In this document: piece after piece, positions 1-9,126 of the stretch
Layout: every line of letters begins with the position of its first letter
Position numbering within the stretch: position 1 is the first letter of the stretch
Assembly: GCA_964568525.1 (NCBI GenBank)
Contig: CAZMPM010000027.1
Location: forward strand, 1-13,609
Direction: 5' to 3'
Length of the DNA: 13,609 nucleotides
Source of the DNA: CAYZPB01 sp964568525
Lineage (GTDB): Bacteria; Bacillota; Bacilli; Tepidibacillales; Tepidibacillaceae
Notes under the pieces: model-generated
What the model was told of the DNA's origin: nothing
What the model saw: the letters and a program-made list of their open reading frames with translations, nothing else
The model's database searches: none
Program-made: the position numbers and the translations under genes

Positions 1-1
1 T

Positions 2-2071
2 GCTTTGTATCATCTGCGCTATCCATTTAAAGATGGGTCAGGCTCAATCACTGTTGCGACGACCCGACCAGAAACGATGCTTGGTGATACCGCCGTTGCC
101 GTTCACCCGGCTGATGAGCGTTATCAGCATCTGATTGGGCAGACGGTAATACTGCCGATTGTCGGTCGCGAGATACCGATTATTGCGGATGATTTTGTTG
201 AGCGGGAGTTTGGTAGTAGCGCAGTTAAAGTTACACCAGCGCATGATCCGAATGACTTCGAGATTGGTAATCGTCACAATTTAGAGCGCGTACTGGTCAT
301 GGATGAGGCTGGGGTAATGAATGAGAATGCTGGTAAATATCAGGGGCAGGATCGTTTTGTCTGTCGTAAAAATATTGTAGAGGACCTAAAAGCAGCGGGT
401 GTTTTATTCAAAATTGAGGAGCATCTGCACTCGGTTGGGCACAGTCAAAGAACGGGTGCTGTAATCGAGCCATATCTTTCTACGCAATGGTTTGTCAGCA
501 TGACACCACTTGCAGAAAAAGCCATTGCTAGTCAGAAAGGTGCAGATGGTGTTGATTTTGTGCCGGAACGGTTCGAGCGAACATATCTGCAATGGATTGA
601 GAGCATCCGTGACTGGTGTATTTCTCGTCAACTCTGGTGGGGTCATCGCATACCGGCATGGTATTGCGATGATTGTGGGGAAATTATTGTTCAGTTAGAT
701 GAGCCCAAAGAGTGCACTAAATGTCATAGCACCAACCTGCATCAAGACGAGGATGTGCTCGATACTTGGTTTAGTTCGGGAATCTGGCCATTTTCGACGA
801 TGGGCTGGCCGGAAGCAACAGGCGATTATCAACGCTTCTTTCCAACAAATCTATTGATAACCGGTTATGACATTATTTTCTTCTGGGTGGCGCGAATGAT
901 TTTTATGGCGCTGGAGTTTACTGAAGAGATTCCTTTTTATGATGTCTATATTCACGGTCTTGTCCGTGATAGTGAAGGCCGCAAAATGTCGAAATCCCTT
1001 GGGAACGGGATTGATCCGCTTGAGGTAATCGCGAAGTATGGTGCTGACCCACTACGCTTTATGCTTTCCACTGGAACAGCGCCAGGACAGGATATGCGCT
1101 TTCATTTTGAACGTGTAGAAGCTGCGGGTAATTTTGCGAATAAGCTGTGGAACGCATCGCGTTTTGTGATTATGAATCTGGATGGTTATGAAGATAAAGC
1201 GACAGAGTTGAAAGCGACAACAGATTTATTGACCGCAGACCGCTGGATTCTTCACCGCTATAACGAAACGGTCAAAGATGTTACTCGTTTATTTGACCAA
1301 TACGAGTTCGGCGAGGCGGGCAGAACGCTGCAACATTTTATCTGGGATGAGTTCTGTGACTGGTATATTGAGTTAAGCAAGCTTTCGCTGTATAGTGATG
1401 ATGCAGCTGCAAAAGAACGAAGCAAGGCTGTCCTGACCTATGTACTGGATAATATTTTGCGTTTGCTGCATCCGTTTATGCCGTTTATTACTGAAGAGTT
1501 ATGGCAACAGCTACCACATGAAGGGGAGAGCATCACGGTTGCTAGTTGGCCTATCTATCGCGAGGACTTAATCGCCGAGGACTCAGCACGCGAGATGTCA
1601 CTTATCATGGATGTGATTCGTGCAGTGCGTAATATCCGCGCAGAAATGAATGTTCCGCTAAGTCGTAAAATCGAAATCATTATTAAGCCGAACAATGCGA
1701 CAAATTTGGAAATACTGCTTAAGAACAAAGCATATATTATGCGTTTTGCCAATCCAGAGTTACTGACTATTGATTTGGCTGCAACAGCACCAGAACAGAC
1801 CGTATCAGTCGTTATTACTGGAGCCGAGTTATACCTTCCGTTATTAGGTCTAGTCGATGTAGAACAGGAATTAGAGCGTCTTAACAGAGAATTGGCTGTG
1901 CTTGATGCTGAGGTGGAACGCGTTCAGAAAAAATTAGCGAATGAAAGTTTTATTGCAAAAGCACCAGCAGAAGTTATCGCCGAAGAACGCACAAAAGAGC
2001 ATGATTACCTAGCAAAACGTGATAAAGTAAAAGAAAGAATTATTGCGTTAGACCCTATGAATAATGCGTAA
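2..2071 (+). CDS. valS: Valyl-tRNA synthetase, 5'-truncated by window start
   Basis: Class I aminoacyl-tRNA synthetase that charges tRNA-Val in the cytoplasm. The reading frame is open from base 2 and has no true start here; the TTG at base 5 is internal. About 689 residues are present, while bacterial ValRS is usually about 880, so roughly the first 190 residues (including HIGH) lie outside. Visible in order: the CP1 editing domain (TTRPETMLGDTAV near the start, then FGSSAVKVTPAHDPND), the catalytic core (SIRDWCISRQLWWGHRIP), a CxxC...CxxC zinc ribbon (bases 665-724), DVLDTWFSSG, the KMSKS loop at 983-997, the anticodon-binding domain (FIWDEFCDWYIE, LLHPFMPFITEELW), and the C-terminal coiled-coil arm typical of ValRS (about bases 1850-2060, VEQELERLNRELAVLDAEVE). 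Family identity is clear. folC follows after 38 bp. Confidence 0.97.
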   Translation, partial: ALYHLRYPFKDGSGSITVATTRPETMLGDTAVAVHPADERYQHLIGQTVILPIVGREIPIIADDFVEREFGSSAVKVTPAHDPNDFEIGNRHNLERVLVMDEAGVMNENAGKYQGQDRFVCRKNIVEDLKAAGVLFKIEEHLHSVGHSQRTGAVIEPYLSTQWFVSMTPLAEKAIASQKGADGVDFVPERFERTYLQWIESIRDWCISRQLWWGHRIPAWYCDDCGEIIVQLDEPKECTKCHSTNLHQDEDVLDTWFSSGIWPFSTMGWPEATGDYQRFFPTNLLITGYDIIFFWVARMIFMALEFTEEIPFYDVYIHGLVRDSEGRKMSKSLGNGIDPLEVIAKYGADPLRFMLSTGTAPGQDMRFHFERVEAAGNFANKLWNASRFVIMNLDGYEDKATELKATTDLLTADRWILHRYNETVKDVTRLFDQYEFGEAGRTLQHFIWDEFCDWYIELSKLSLYSDDAAAKERSKAVLTYVLDNILRLLHPFMPFITEELWQQLPHEGESITVASWPIYREDLIAEDSAREMSLIMDVIRAVRNIRAEMNVPLSRKIEIIIKPNNATNLEILLKNKAYIMRFANPELLTIDLAATAPEQTVSVVITGAELYLPLLGLVDVEQELERLNRELAVLDAEVERVQKKLANESFIAKAPAEVIAEERTKEHDYLAKRDKVKERIIALDPMNNA

Positions 2072-2109
2072 AAACGCTATACGATTGGTAAATGAATGGA
2101 GAATAAGCG

Positions 2110-3492
2110 ATGAATTATAATTTAGTATCAACTAAAGAAGAGGCGATTGCCTGGATTCATGGTTTAATAGCTTTTGGCATAAAACCAGGGTTGAAGCGGA
2201 TGGAGTGGATGTTAGAACGGTTGGATCATCCAGAGCGGAGAACGAAATTTATCCATGTTGCCGGTACCAATGGTAAAGGCTCAACAATCAGTTATATTTC
2301 CGAGATTTTGATGGCTGCTGACTACAATGTTGGCATATTTACTTCGCCCTATTTAATTGAGTTTACCAATCGAATCAAAATCAATCGTAACGATATTAGT
2401 GGTGATGAGTTAGTTGAGTGCTTAAATCAACTAATACCACTGGCTGAAGCGTTGGCTAAAACGGAATTAGGTTCACCGACCGAATTTGAGGTTGTCACAG
2501 CGCTGGCAATTCTTTATTATAGTAGGCAACGCGATTTAGATATAGTCTTATGGGAGACCGGTTTAGGCGGACGTTTGGACTCGACCAATGTTGTTCAACC
2601 ACTATTAACAATTATTACTCACATTGGTTATGATCACCTTAATATTTTAGGCTCAAGCTTATCCGAGATTGCTGCTGAGAAGGTGGGCATCATCAAAAAT
2701 GGAGCCCCGCTCATTTCCGGAGTTCTGAATCCAGAAGCATTCAGTGTCATTGATAGAGCAACTCAGCGTGCAGATGTAAAGTTATATCAACTTTCCGTAG
2801 ATTTTCAGGCGACAAATGCGCTACTTTCTGCGACAGGTTCAACCTTCGATTTTCGTTGGGCGCTTAGCAAAAGTGAATTAGATCAGCTTCTTGAAGATGA
2901 GCATTATTGGGAGTTACAGAATCTGCGCATCCGTATGGTTGGAGAGCACCAGGTGAATAATGCAGCAATAGCCATAGCGGCGATTCAAGTATTGAACGGG
3001 CTGGATACTTTTTCAATTTTGGAAGCAGCGATTCGGGGCGGCCTGTTAGCAACCAGTTGGGGCGGACGCTTTGAGCAGTTGTCAAGTGATCCATTCGTTG
3101 TGATTGATGGAGCACATAATCCGGCGGGTGCCAAAGCAGTTGTTGATGCCGTTAAGTTGCTGGAATATGGACGACTAATCTTGGTTTTGGGGCTCTTACA
3201 TGACAAACCGATAGAGGAGTTTCTCCAGATTATTCTACCGATAGCAGATGACATTATTGCGACGGAGCCGGCAGTGCCGAGGCGTTCACACGCTGGCGAT
3301 TTACAACAACTGATTCGCACGTTAGATCCTACGAAATCGGTTACAGCGCTGGCGGATTGGGAAGACGCCTTGATCGAAGGGCTGTCGAGATTGGAAGCAG
3401 GAGATCTTTTGTTAGTGGCGGGGTCGTTATATCTAATTTCAGATGCGAGAAAATTTTTATTAAAAAAATTGGATGGTGCGTGCGCGAAATGA
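2110..3492 (+). CDS. folC: Bifunctional folylpolyglutamate synthase / dihydrofolate synthase
   Basis: ATP-dependent ligase of the Mur-ligase superfamily. It adds glutamate to folates and, in many bacteria, to dihydropteroate. It has 460 residues, slightly longer than the usual 420-440. Motifs: the P-loop GTNGKGS (residues 52-58), FTSPYLIEFTNRIKI (77-91) for the folate/omega loop, WETGLGGRLDSTN (148-160), HIGYDH (171-176), EKVGIIK (190-196) with the lysine expected to be carbamylated, and DGAHNP (333-338) in the C-terminal glutamate-ligase domain. The ATG is preceded by GGAG at 2098-2101. The stop codon overlaps the murC start as ATGA. Whether dihydrofolate synthase activity is present cannot be decided from sequence. 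The position after valS matches Bacillus subtilis. Confidence 0.96.
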   Translation: MNYNLVSTKEEAIAWIHGLIAFGIKPGLKRMEWMLERLDHPERRTKFIHVAGTNGKGSTISYISEILMAADYNVGIFTSPYLIEFTNRIKINRNDISGDELVECLNQLIPLAEALAKTELGSPTEFEVVTALAILYYSRQRDLDIVLWETGLGGRLDSTNVVQPLLTIITHIGYDHLNILGSSLSEIAAEKVGIIKNGAPLISGVLNPEAFSVIDRATQRADVKLYQLSVDFQATNALLSATGSTFDFRWALSKSELDQLLEDEHYWELQNLRIRMVGEHQVNNAAIAIAAIQVLNGLDTFSILEAAIRGGLLATSWGGRFEQLSSDPFVVIDGAHNPAGAKAVVDAVKLLEYGRLILVLGLLHDKPIEEFLQIILPIADDIIATEPAVPRRSHAGDLQQLIRTLDPTKSVTALADWEDALIEGLSRLEAGDLLLVAGSLYLISDARKFLLKKLDGACAK

Positions 3493-4856
3493 AACAACAA
3501 ATAGTTCATTTTATTGGAATTGGCGGCAGTGGGATGAGTGGAATCGCTCGCGTATTGCTGGAGCAGGGTCAGGAAGTTTCGGGGTCAGATTTGATTCAGA
3601 CGGGAACGATTGAACAATTAAGACAACTTGGTGCGAAGATAACCATCGGACATGATCCTGCAAATCTTGCAGAAGCAACTACCGTGGTCTATTCCTCAGA
3701 TGTTCCTTCAGACAATGTTGAGTTAATGGCAGCGCGTAGTGAGGGAAGACGCGTTCTCCATCGCTCAGAAATGTTGGCAGAGTTGATGGCAACTAAAAAA
3801 TCAATCACCGTTGCCGGTGCCCATGGCAAAACAACGACAGCATCGATGCTGGCTTGGGTGCTTGAGCAAAATGACCTTGAACCAAGCTATGTAGTCGGTA
3901 GCGAGATTACTAATTTAGGTGTAAACGCGCATGCTGGAGCAGGGGAATATTTTGTTGCGGAAGCTGATGAGAGCGATGGTTCGTTTCTGAATTATCGGCC
4001 ATATATTAGTGTGATTACGAACATTGAGCCGGATCACTTAGAAAACTACGATGCTGATTTTAATAAATTATTGGCTGCATATGAGCAGTATTTACAACAG
4101 GTAAATCCTGATGGCATGACAGTAATCTGCTATGATGATGCAAATCTGCGAAAATTGCTCGGGAAAATACCGGGTAATGTACTGACCTACGGTCTGAGTC
4201 CGGAGGCGGATTACTATGCGACTAATATCGTGTATGTGGGAAATACGACTAGCTTTGCCGTTTTCTCAAAAAAAGATGGAATAATTGGTGGTCTCAAACT
4301 AAATCTGCCGGGCAACCACAATGTATTGAATGCTTTAGCGACATTGACAGTAGCTTTGCATCTAGGGATTCATGCTGATCACGTAGAGTATCCGTTGGCT
4401 AAGTTTGTTGGTGCGAAAAGACGCTTCCAACACAAAGGGACGATAAATAACATTACAATTATTGATGATTATGGTCATCATCCGACAGAGATTGCTGCGA
4501 CAATTGCTTCAGCGAAACAGGTGGGAGGGCGAATTATTGTCGCGTTTAAGCCGCTTAGATATTCGCGCACTTATTTTTTCTTAGAAGAATTCGGCAAGGC
4601 GTTTGCGGGAGCTGACCAAGTACTGGTTACGGAAATACATTCTCCAGCAGGCGATAGCATGCGCGATAAGGTTAATGCAAAAAAACTGGCGGAAGTGATC
4701 AAAAAAGGCGGTCAAGATGTGCACTATTTTGCGACAACGGCGGAGTTGATTGATTATCTGGCAACGGTTGTTGTTCCAGGTGATTTGGTAATTACGCAGG
4801 GTGCGGGAGACATCTGGACAGTTGGGGAAAAGTTGCTTTTGCGACTGGATCATTAG
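3489..4856 (+). CDS. murC: UDP-N-acetylmuramate--L-alanine ligase
   Basis: Cytoplasmic peptidoglycan precursor enzyme that adds L-alanine to UDP-MurNAc using ATP. It has 455 residues, normal for MurC. Motifs: the N-terminal nucleotide-sugar domain HFIGIGGSGMSGIA (7-20), the ATP loop GAHGKTTT (110-117), EADESDGSF (158-166), NIEPDHLENY (178-187), NHNVLNALA at the start of the C-terminal domain, IIDDYGHHPTEI, and FKPLRYSRT (most MurC have F-x-PHRYSRT, so Leu replaces His). I chose the ATG at 3489, which gives the canonical MKQQIVHFIGIGG start. The same frame is open upstream to 3357, but that would add 44 unrelated residues inside folC. The start overlaps the folC stop (ATGA) with only a weak purine-rich stretch upstream, which suggests translational coupling to folC. 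Confidence 0.96.
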   Translation: MKQQIVHFIGIGGSGMSGIARVLLEQGQEVSGSDLIQTGTIEQLRQLGAKITIGHDPANLAEATTVVYSSDVPSDNVELMAARSEGRRVLHRSEMLAELMATKKSITVAGAHGKTTTASMLAWVLEQNDLEPSYVVGSEITNLGVNAHAGAGEYFVAEADESDGSFLNYRPYISVITNIEPDHLENYDADFNKLLAAYEQYLQQVNPDGMTVICYDDANLRKLLGKIPGNVLTYGLSPEADYYATNIVYVGNTTSFAVFSKKDGIIGGLKLNLPGNHNVLNALATLTVALHLGIHADHVEYPLAKFVGAKRRFQHKGTINNITIIDDYGHHPTEIAATIASAKQVGGRIIVAFKPLRYSRTYFFLEEFGKAFAGADQVLVTEIHSPAGDSMRDKVNAKKLAEVIKKGGQDVHYFATTAELIDYLATVVVPGDLVITQGAGDIWTVGEKLLLRLDH

Positions 4857-4936
4857 GTTTGTAGTATGTTTGCATAATCGCCACAAATATCTACACTTAT
4901 AGGTAAAAAAAGGTAGCAATTATATTCCAATTATGA

Positions 4937-4957
4937 TTAAATATGTGTTAAATATGT
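4937..4957 (+). repeat. Two TTAAATATGT direct repeats, one helical turn apart
   Basis: TTAAATATGT occurs at 4937-4946 and again at 4948-4957, so the starts are 11 bp apart, about one turn of DNA. The second copy runs into the inverted half-site ACATATTT. The repeats lie 33-54 bp upstream of the pilB ATG in the 134-bp murC-pilB gap. Such phased repeats can be regulator binding sites. No known regulator is recognised, and chance in AT-rich DNA remains possible. Confidence 0.4.
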
Positions 4958-4969
4958 ACATATTTTTTT
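4950..4969 (+). other. 16-bp AT-rich palindrome followed by a T run
   Basis: AAATATGTACATATTT (4950-4965) is a perfect palindrome, and the last T's run on to form seven consecutive T's at 4963-4969. As RNA it could form only a six-pair A-U stem with a GUAC loop, so it would be a weak intrinsic terminator for the valS-folC-murC transcript. As DNA it could be a dimeric operator for the pil operon. Its position directly before the pilB ribosome binding site fits either reading. Confidence 0.35.
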
Positions 4970-4990
4970 ACTTATTAAGGGGAGAAATAG

Positions 4991-6649
4991 ATGCGCAACA
5001 AAAGATTCGGTGACATTTTAGTTAGCTCTGGGCAGATTACTGAGGAACAGCTGAACGAAGCCTTGTTAGAGCAGAAAACAACTAAACAGCTCTTAGGTGA
5101 CCTTTTGTTAAGTAAGGGTTGGATTCGCGAACGCGATTTGATGGATGCGTTAGAGGCACAACTTGGCATACCGCAGGTTATTCTGTATCAGTATAATCTC
5201 GACCCGAGTGTCGTTAACGTCATTACAGAGCGAATGGCAGTGGAATATTTGGCATTGCCGATTAAACGCGATGGTAATACTCTTACTGTAGCAATGGCGG
5301 ATCCGACAAACTATTATGCAATTGATAACTTACGAATCTACACCGGTTTACAAATTGAGCCGGTGATCGCTTCTCGGAGTGAGCTTAAAACTATCATTAA
5401 ACGCGTTTACAGTATTCAGGATTCGGTTAGTGAGATTATGGAGATTTTACCGAAAGATGAGATGAATGATAGCGATGCGCAGTCTGATGATTCGCCTGTA
5501 AGTCGAATGGTTAATCATATTATGCGTAATGCTGTAACAGTCAACGCTAGCGATGTTCATTTTGATCCGCATGAACACAGTCTAATTGTTCGTTATCGTA
5601 TTGATGGCAATCTGCAGACAGAGCAGGTTCTAAACAAAAGCATGCAGTCGATTATCACCACAAGAATTAAGATAATGAGCGGGATGGATATCTCTGAAAG
5701 GCGATTACCGCAAGACGGACGTTTCAAATTCGATGTAGATGATAGGCTGATTGATGTTCGTGTCTCTACGCTACCAACGGTTAATGGCGAGAAAATGGTT
5801 CTGCGGATTCTCGATTTATCAAGTTCTGTCCGAGTGATGGAAGATTTAGGCCTTACATCAGATAATATTAAGATTATCCGCAGTATGATTCGCAGGCCAT
5901 ATGGGTTACTACTAGTAAGTGGACCGACTGGTAGTGGTAAGACATCTACGCTCTATGCGGCTTTAAGTGAACTGAATTGCGAAGATGTGAATGTGATTAC
6001 GATTGAAGATCCTGTAGAGTATCAACTGCGCGGAGTTAATCAGATTCAAGTAAATGAGAAAATAGGCATGACCTTCCTAACAGGTTTAAGGACGGTATTA
6101 AGACAAGACCCGAACATTGTAATGGTTGGTGAGGTTCGTGATGCTGAAACTGTAGAAATGGCAATTCGTTCAGCATTAACTGGTCATATTGTACTAAGTA
6201 CGATTCATACAAATGATGCGCCGTCAACTTTCACTAGGCTATTAGATATGGGGGTTGCGCCTTATGTTATTGTATCCGCATTAAGTGGTGTCGTTGCGCA
6301 ACGATTAGTCCGACGAATATGTCCTGACTGTGCTGCTGAATATGAACCGACTGTGGAGGAGCAAATAATTCTTGCCCAACATAATATTCGAATTCCGCCG
6401 AAAAAAGGTCTAGGCTGTGTTCGCTGTCATCATACCGGTTATAAAGGTCGCACAGCACTTTATGAGATAGTTGTACTTGACGAGGAACTTAAGCGGTTAA
6501 TTATTGAACAACGTTCAGATTCTGATTATCGTAAATATCTGAAAAGCACAGGCTTTAAATCAATGTTTGAAGATGGACTGTTAAAGGTTGAACAAGGGAT
6601 TACAACAATTACTGAAGTCTTAAGTGTTACTATTGGAAGTGAGGTGTAA
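4991..6649 (+). CDS. pilB: Type IV pilus assembly ATPase PilB (GspE/PulE family)
   Basis: Cytoplasmic hexameric ATPase that powers pilus extension, acting with PilC. It has 552 residues, the usual PilB length of about 550-570. It has an N-terminal MshEN/GspE_N-type domain (about 1-130, FGDILVSSGQITEEQLNEAL) and a secretion ATPase core: Walker A GPTGSGKT (311-318), an Asp box ITIEDPVEYQL, the Walker B region NIVMVGEVRDAET (around 375-385) and a His box TGHIVLSTIHTNDA. A CxxC...CxxC zinc site (C444, C447, C476, C479) is characteristic of PilB/GspE and absent from PilT. GGGGAG (4980-4985) precedes the ATG. It is the first gene of the pilus block, 134 bp after murC. ComGA was considered, but the MshEN domain, the length and the adjacent pilT favour PilB. 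Confidence 0.95.
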   Translation: MRNKRFGDILVSSGQITEEQLNEALLEQKTTKQLLGDLLLSKGWIRERDLMDALEAQLGIPQVILYQYNLDPSVVNVITERMAVEYLALPIKRDGNTLTVAMADPTNYYAIDNLRIYTGLQIEPVIASRSELKTIIKRVYSIQDSVSEIMEILPKDEMNDSDAQSDDSPVSRMVNHIMRNAVTVNASDVHFDPHEHSLIVRYRIDGNLQTEQVLNKSMQSIITTRIKIMSGMDISERRLPQDGRFKFDVDDRLIDVRVSTLPTVNGEKMVLRILDLSSSVRVMEDLGLTSDNIKIIRSMIRRPYGLLLVSGPTGSGKTSTLYAALSELNCEDVNVITIEDPVEYQLRGVNQIQVNEKIGMTFLTGLRTVLRQDPNIVMVGEVRDAETVEMAIRSALTGHIVLSTIHTNDAPSTFTRLLDMGVAPYVIVSALSGVVAQRLVRRICPDCAAEYEPTVEEQIILAQHNIRIPPKKGLGCVRCHHTGYKGRTALYEIVVLDEELKRLIIEQRSDSDYRKYLKSTGFKSMFEDGLLKVEQGITTITEVLSVTIGSEV

Positions 6650-6653
6650 TCTA

Positions 6654-7706
6654 ATGTTTCAATCTAGCTATAATGTAAAAGAATTAATGATTGAAGCGGT
6701 AAATCGTGGTGCATCTGATCTGCATTTAACGACGGGTTCTAAACCGATTTATCGAATACATGGAAGACTCGAGCCATATGGTGATGAAAGATTATTTAGT
6801 GAAGATACGAATAGCTATATGGAGGAGATTCTTACTGAGGGTCAGAGGGATTATTTTCTTAATAAAGGCGAAATAGATATCTCCTATGGAATTGAGGGAA
6901 TTTCACGATTCCGTATTAATGTTTATAAACAACGTGATGCTGTAGGAATTGCGATTCGTATTATTCCTCGCAATATTCCAACGCTTGAGCAGCTTGGCGT
7001 TAGCCCGATTCTCGATAGTTTTGTCGACAAGCCGCAGGGTTTAATATTGATTACTGGTCCGACTGGGAGCGGTAAATCGACAACGCTTGCGTCAATGATT
7101 GACTTAATTAATCGGACACAGTCGAAACATATTATTACGCTTGAAGATCCGATTGAATATTTGCATCGTCACCATCGCTCGATTATTAATCAACGTGAGA
7201 TAGGAAAGGATTCACTTTCTTTTGCTGCAGCGTTGCGAGCCGCACTGCGACAGGACCCTGATGTTATATTAGTTGGTGAGATGCGAGATTTAGAGACAAT
7301 TGCAACAGCGATTACTGCTGCTGAGACAGGACATCTTGTTTTCGCAACACTGCATACGGCTGATGCTTCTAATACGATTGACCGAATAATTGATGCTTTT
7401 CCTGTTGCACAGCAGACACAGATTAGGCTACAAATAGCAAGCGTACTTGTTGGTGTTGTTGCTCAACGATTATTACCGACAATTGATCGTGGTAGACGTG
7501 TGGCAGCAATGGAAATTCTGATTAATACTCCGGCAGTAAGCAATTTAATTCGTTCGGAGAAGACACACCAATTGAAAACTGTGATGCAGACGAGTAAACT
7601 TGCTGGTATGGAAACGATGGAATCTGCAATTAGAAGGTTGGTTGCCAATTGTAAGGTGGATGTAGAGATATCATGTCAATATGTTGAAAATTGGGATAGA
7701 ATGTAG
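6654..7706 (+). CDS. pilT: Type IV pilus retraction ATPase PilT
   Basis: Hexameric ATPase that drives pilus depolymerisation, giving twitching motility or pulling in DNA. It has 350 residues, as usual for PilT. The N-terminal PAS-like domain shows GASDLHLTTGSKPIYRIHGRL. The core shows Walker A GPTGSGKS (135-142), ITLEDPIEYLH, Walker B DVILVGEMRDLET, and TGHLVFATLHTADASNTIDR. Near residue 294 is AVSNLIRSEKTHQL, the counterpart of the AIRNLIRE retraction motif of characterised PilT proteins, slightly diverged. There is no tetracysteine zinc site. I chose the ATG at 6654 because GAGGTG (6641-6646) lies 7 bp upstream; the frame is open further upstream but only inside pilB. It starts 4 bp after the pilB stop. 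Confidence 0.95.
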   Translation: MFQSSYNVKELMIEAVNRGASDLHLTTGSKPIYRIHGRLEPYGDERLFSEDTNSYMEEILTEGQRDYFLNKGEIDISYGIEGISRFRINVYKQRDAVGIAIRIIPRNIPTLEQLGVSPILDSFVDKPQGLILITGPTGSGKSTTLASMIDLINRTQSKHIITLEDPIEYLHRHHRSIINQREIGKDSLSFAAALRAALRQDPDVILVGEMRDLETIATAITAAETGHLVFATLHTADASNTIDRIIDAFPVAQQTQIRLQIASVLVGVVAQRLLPTIDRGRRVAAMEILINTPAVSNLIRSEKTHQLKTVMQTSKLAGMETMESAIRRLVANCKVDVEISCQYVENWDRM

Positions 7707-7714
7707 GTGACATC

Positions 7715-8926
7715 TTGCAGTTTAAATATGAGGGAATTAATAATAAAGGTAAGAGTGTAAGTGGCATTGCTCAAGGCAAGACTCCAGAGGAAGCGCTTAG
7801 TCAACTTCGACTTTCCGGAATTTATGCTACGGAGATAAAAGAGGTTAAAGAATCAGCACTAAAGAAAGAGATTCAATTATTTACTAGTATTAAGCCAGAG
7901 GTAATCGTTATCTTTACGCGACAATTGGCTACATTGATTCGTGCTGGTGTAACAATCATTGATTCGATTGAGATACTTAGTAAGCAGACTGATAATCGTA
8001 GTTTCGCTAAAGTATTAAGTAAGATCGCAGATTCTATTCGCGGTGGGATTGGGCTTGCAGATGCGTTGTCAGCCTATCCGAAAGTATTTCCAGAGATTGT
8101 TTTAAATATGATTGCTGCAGGTGAGTTGTCGGGAACGCTGGAACCAACGCTTGAAATGGTCGCAACCTACCTTGAGAAGCAACACCAGACGAAACGGAAG
8201 ATTATGTCTGCTTTAACATACCCTATCGTCGTCTTAGTGCTGGCGATTTTCGTAACAATCTTTCTCTTGGTTAATGTTGTGCCGAATTTCATGGAGTTAT
8301 ATGAATCATTCGAGGCCGAATTACCGTTGCCGACGAAAATTATTCTCGGTGCAAGTGATTTTACACAGAAATACTGGCTAGTCCTTGTGGCTCTTGTGTT
8401 TGTGCTAATTATCATATATAATTTATTAAGCAAGAATATTAAAACAAAATATTATGTTGATTATTTTAAATTGAAATTGCCAATTTTCGGCGTCCTATTA
8501 CAGAAGTCAGCGATTGCTAAATTTGCGAGAACGCTTGGAATACAGTTAACTAGTGCTATTCCGATTCTTGAGTCGCTGAAAATGGCTAGCAAGGTAGTTG
8601 GAAATGAGGCGATAGCGAAACCGATTCGAGAGTCTACTGAGAATCTGCGTCAAGGAACACCACTACATAAGCCGCTCGAGAAAGATAAACTTTTTCCGCC
8701 GCTACTAATTCATATGATGGCAATTGGCGATGAAACTGGTTCACTTGATGAGATGTTAAACAAGGTTGCAGACTTCTATGAGTCAGATGTAGATAATATG
8801 ACCGATCAACTTAAACAGTTGATTGAGCCACTACTAATTGTTTTTCTAACTGTAATCGTAGGTGTGATAGTTCTTGCGGTTATAATGCCGATGTTCGGAT
8901 TGTACGATCTAATCGGCGGCAGTTAA
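7715..8926 (+). CDS. pilC: Type IV pilus inner-membrane platform protein PilC (GspF family)
   Basis: Polytopic membrane protein that links the PilB/PilT motors to the growing pilus. It has 403 residues, typical of PilC/GspF. It has two T2SSF domains (about 62-185 and 265-390), each with its family signature: AAGELSGTLEPTLE (134-147) and AIGDETGSLDEMLNKVA (336-352). Membrane helices are expected at about 168-191, 219-238 and 370-393. The start is TTG, preceded by AGGTG at 7705-7709, and gives the expected N-terminus (M)QFKYEGINNKGK; no ATG fits. pilC begins 8 bp after pilT. The rare TTG start may lower its translation relative to the pilin genes. Confidence 0.95.
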   Translation: MQFKYEGINNKGKSVSGIAQGKTPEEALSQLRLSGIYATEIKEVKESALKKEIQLFTSIKPEVIVIFTRQLATLIRAGVTIIDSIEILSKQTDNRSFAKVLSKIADSIRGGIGLADALSAYPKVFPEIVLNMIAAGELSGTLEPTLEMVATYLEKQHQTKRKIMSALTYPIVVLVLAIFVTIFLLVNVVPNFMELYESFEAELPLPTKIILGASDFTQKYWLVLVALVFVLIIIYNLLSKNIKTKYYVDYFKLKLPIFGVLLQKSAIAKFARTLGIQLTSAIPILESLKMASKVVGNEAIAKPIRESTENLRQGTPLHKPLEKDKLFPPLLIHMMAIGDETGSLDEMLNKVADFYESDVDNMTDQLKQLIEPLLIVFLTVIVGVIVLAVIMPMFGLYDLIGGS

Positions 8927-8960
8927 TATATTTTTTCAATAATTAATTTAGAAGTTTTTG

Positions 8961-8970
8961 AAGGGAGGTG
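8961..8970 (+). promoter_or_regulatory. Very strong ribosome binding site for first pilin
   Basis: AAGGGAGGTG lies 6 bp before the ATG at 8977 and is close to a full anti-Shine-Dalgarno match. It is stronger than the sites before pilT and pilC, consistent with a highly translated major pilin. Confidence 0.75.
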
Positions 8971-8976
8971 AAATAG

Positions 8977-9126
8977 ATGCCAACAATTTTAAAAAAGAGA
9001 ATATTTAACCAAAGAGGTATTACTTTAATAGAACTAATTGCAGTAATCCTGATTATCGGTATTATTGCAGCAGTTGGTATTCCGGTGGTGTTTAATCAGA
9101 TTAGTAGTGCTAAAGATGAAACAGAT
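8977..9126 (+). repeat. 150-bp perfect direct repeat, copy A (pilin 5' end)
   Basis: This stretch covers the ATG through codon 50 of the first pilin and is identical base for base, including synonymous positions, to 9474-9623. Identity does not extend upstream of the ATG, where the two leader regions are unrelated. It ends abruptly after codon 50 (GAT): the next 22 aligned codons differ at about 25 of 66 positions by my count. Confidence 0.97.

Noticed and set aside
3357..3488. 44-codon upstream extension of the murC frame
   Set aside because: It overlaps folC, adds residues unlike any MurC N-terminus, and the ATG at 3489 gives the canonical start.
2985..3509. Long antisense open frame (174 codons) across the folC 3' end
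   Set aside because: It lies wholly opposite a clear folC, its translation is low in recognisable structure and rich in Ser/Lys/Pro as expected for a shadow frame, and it has no matching context.
6624..6653. Upstream start for pilT inside pilB
   Set aside because: The ATG at 6654 has a well-placed GAGGTG and gives a normal PilT N-terminus; the extension adds ten residues inside pilB.
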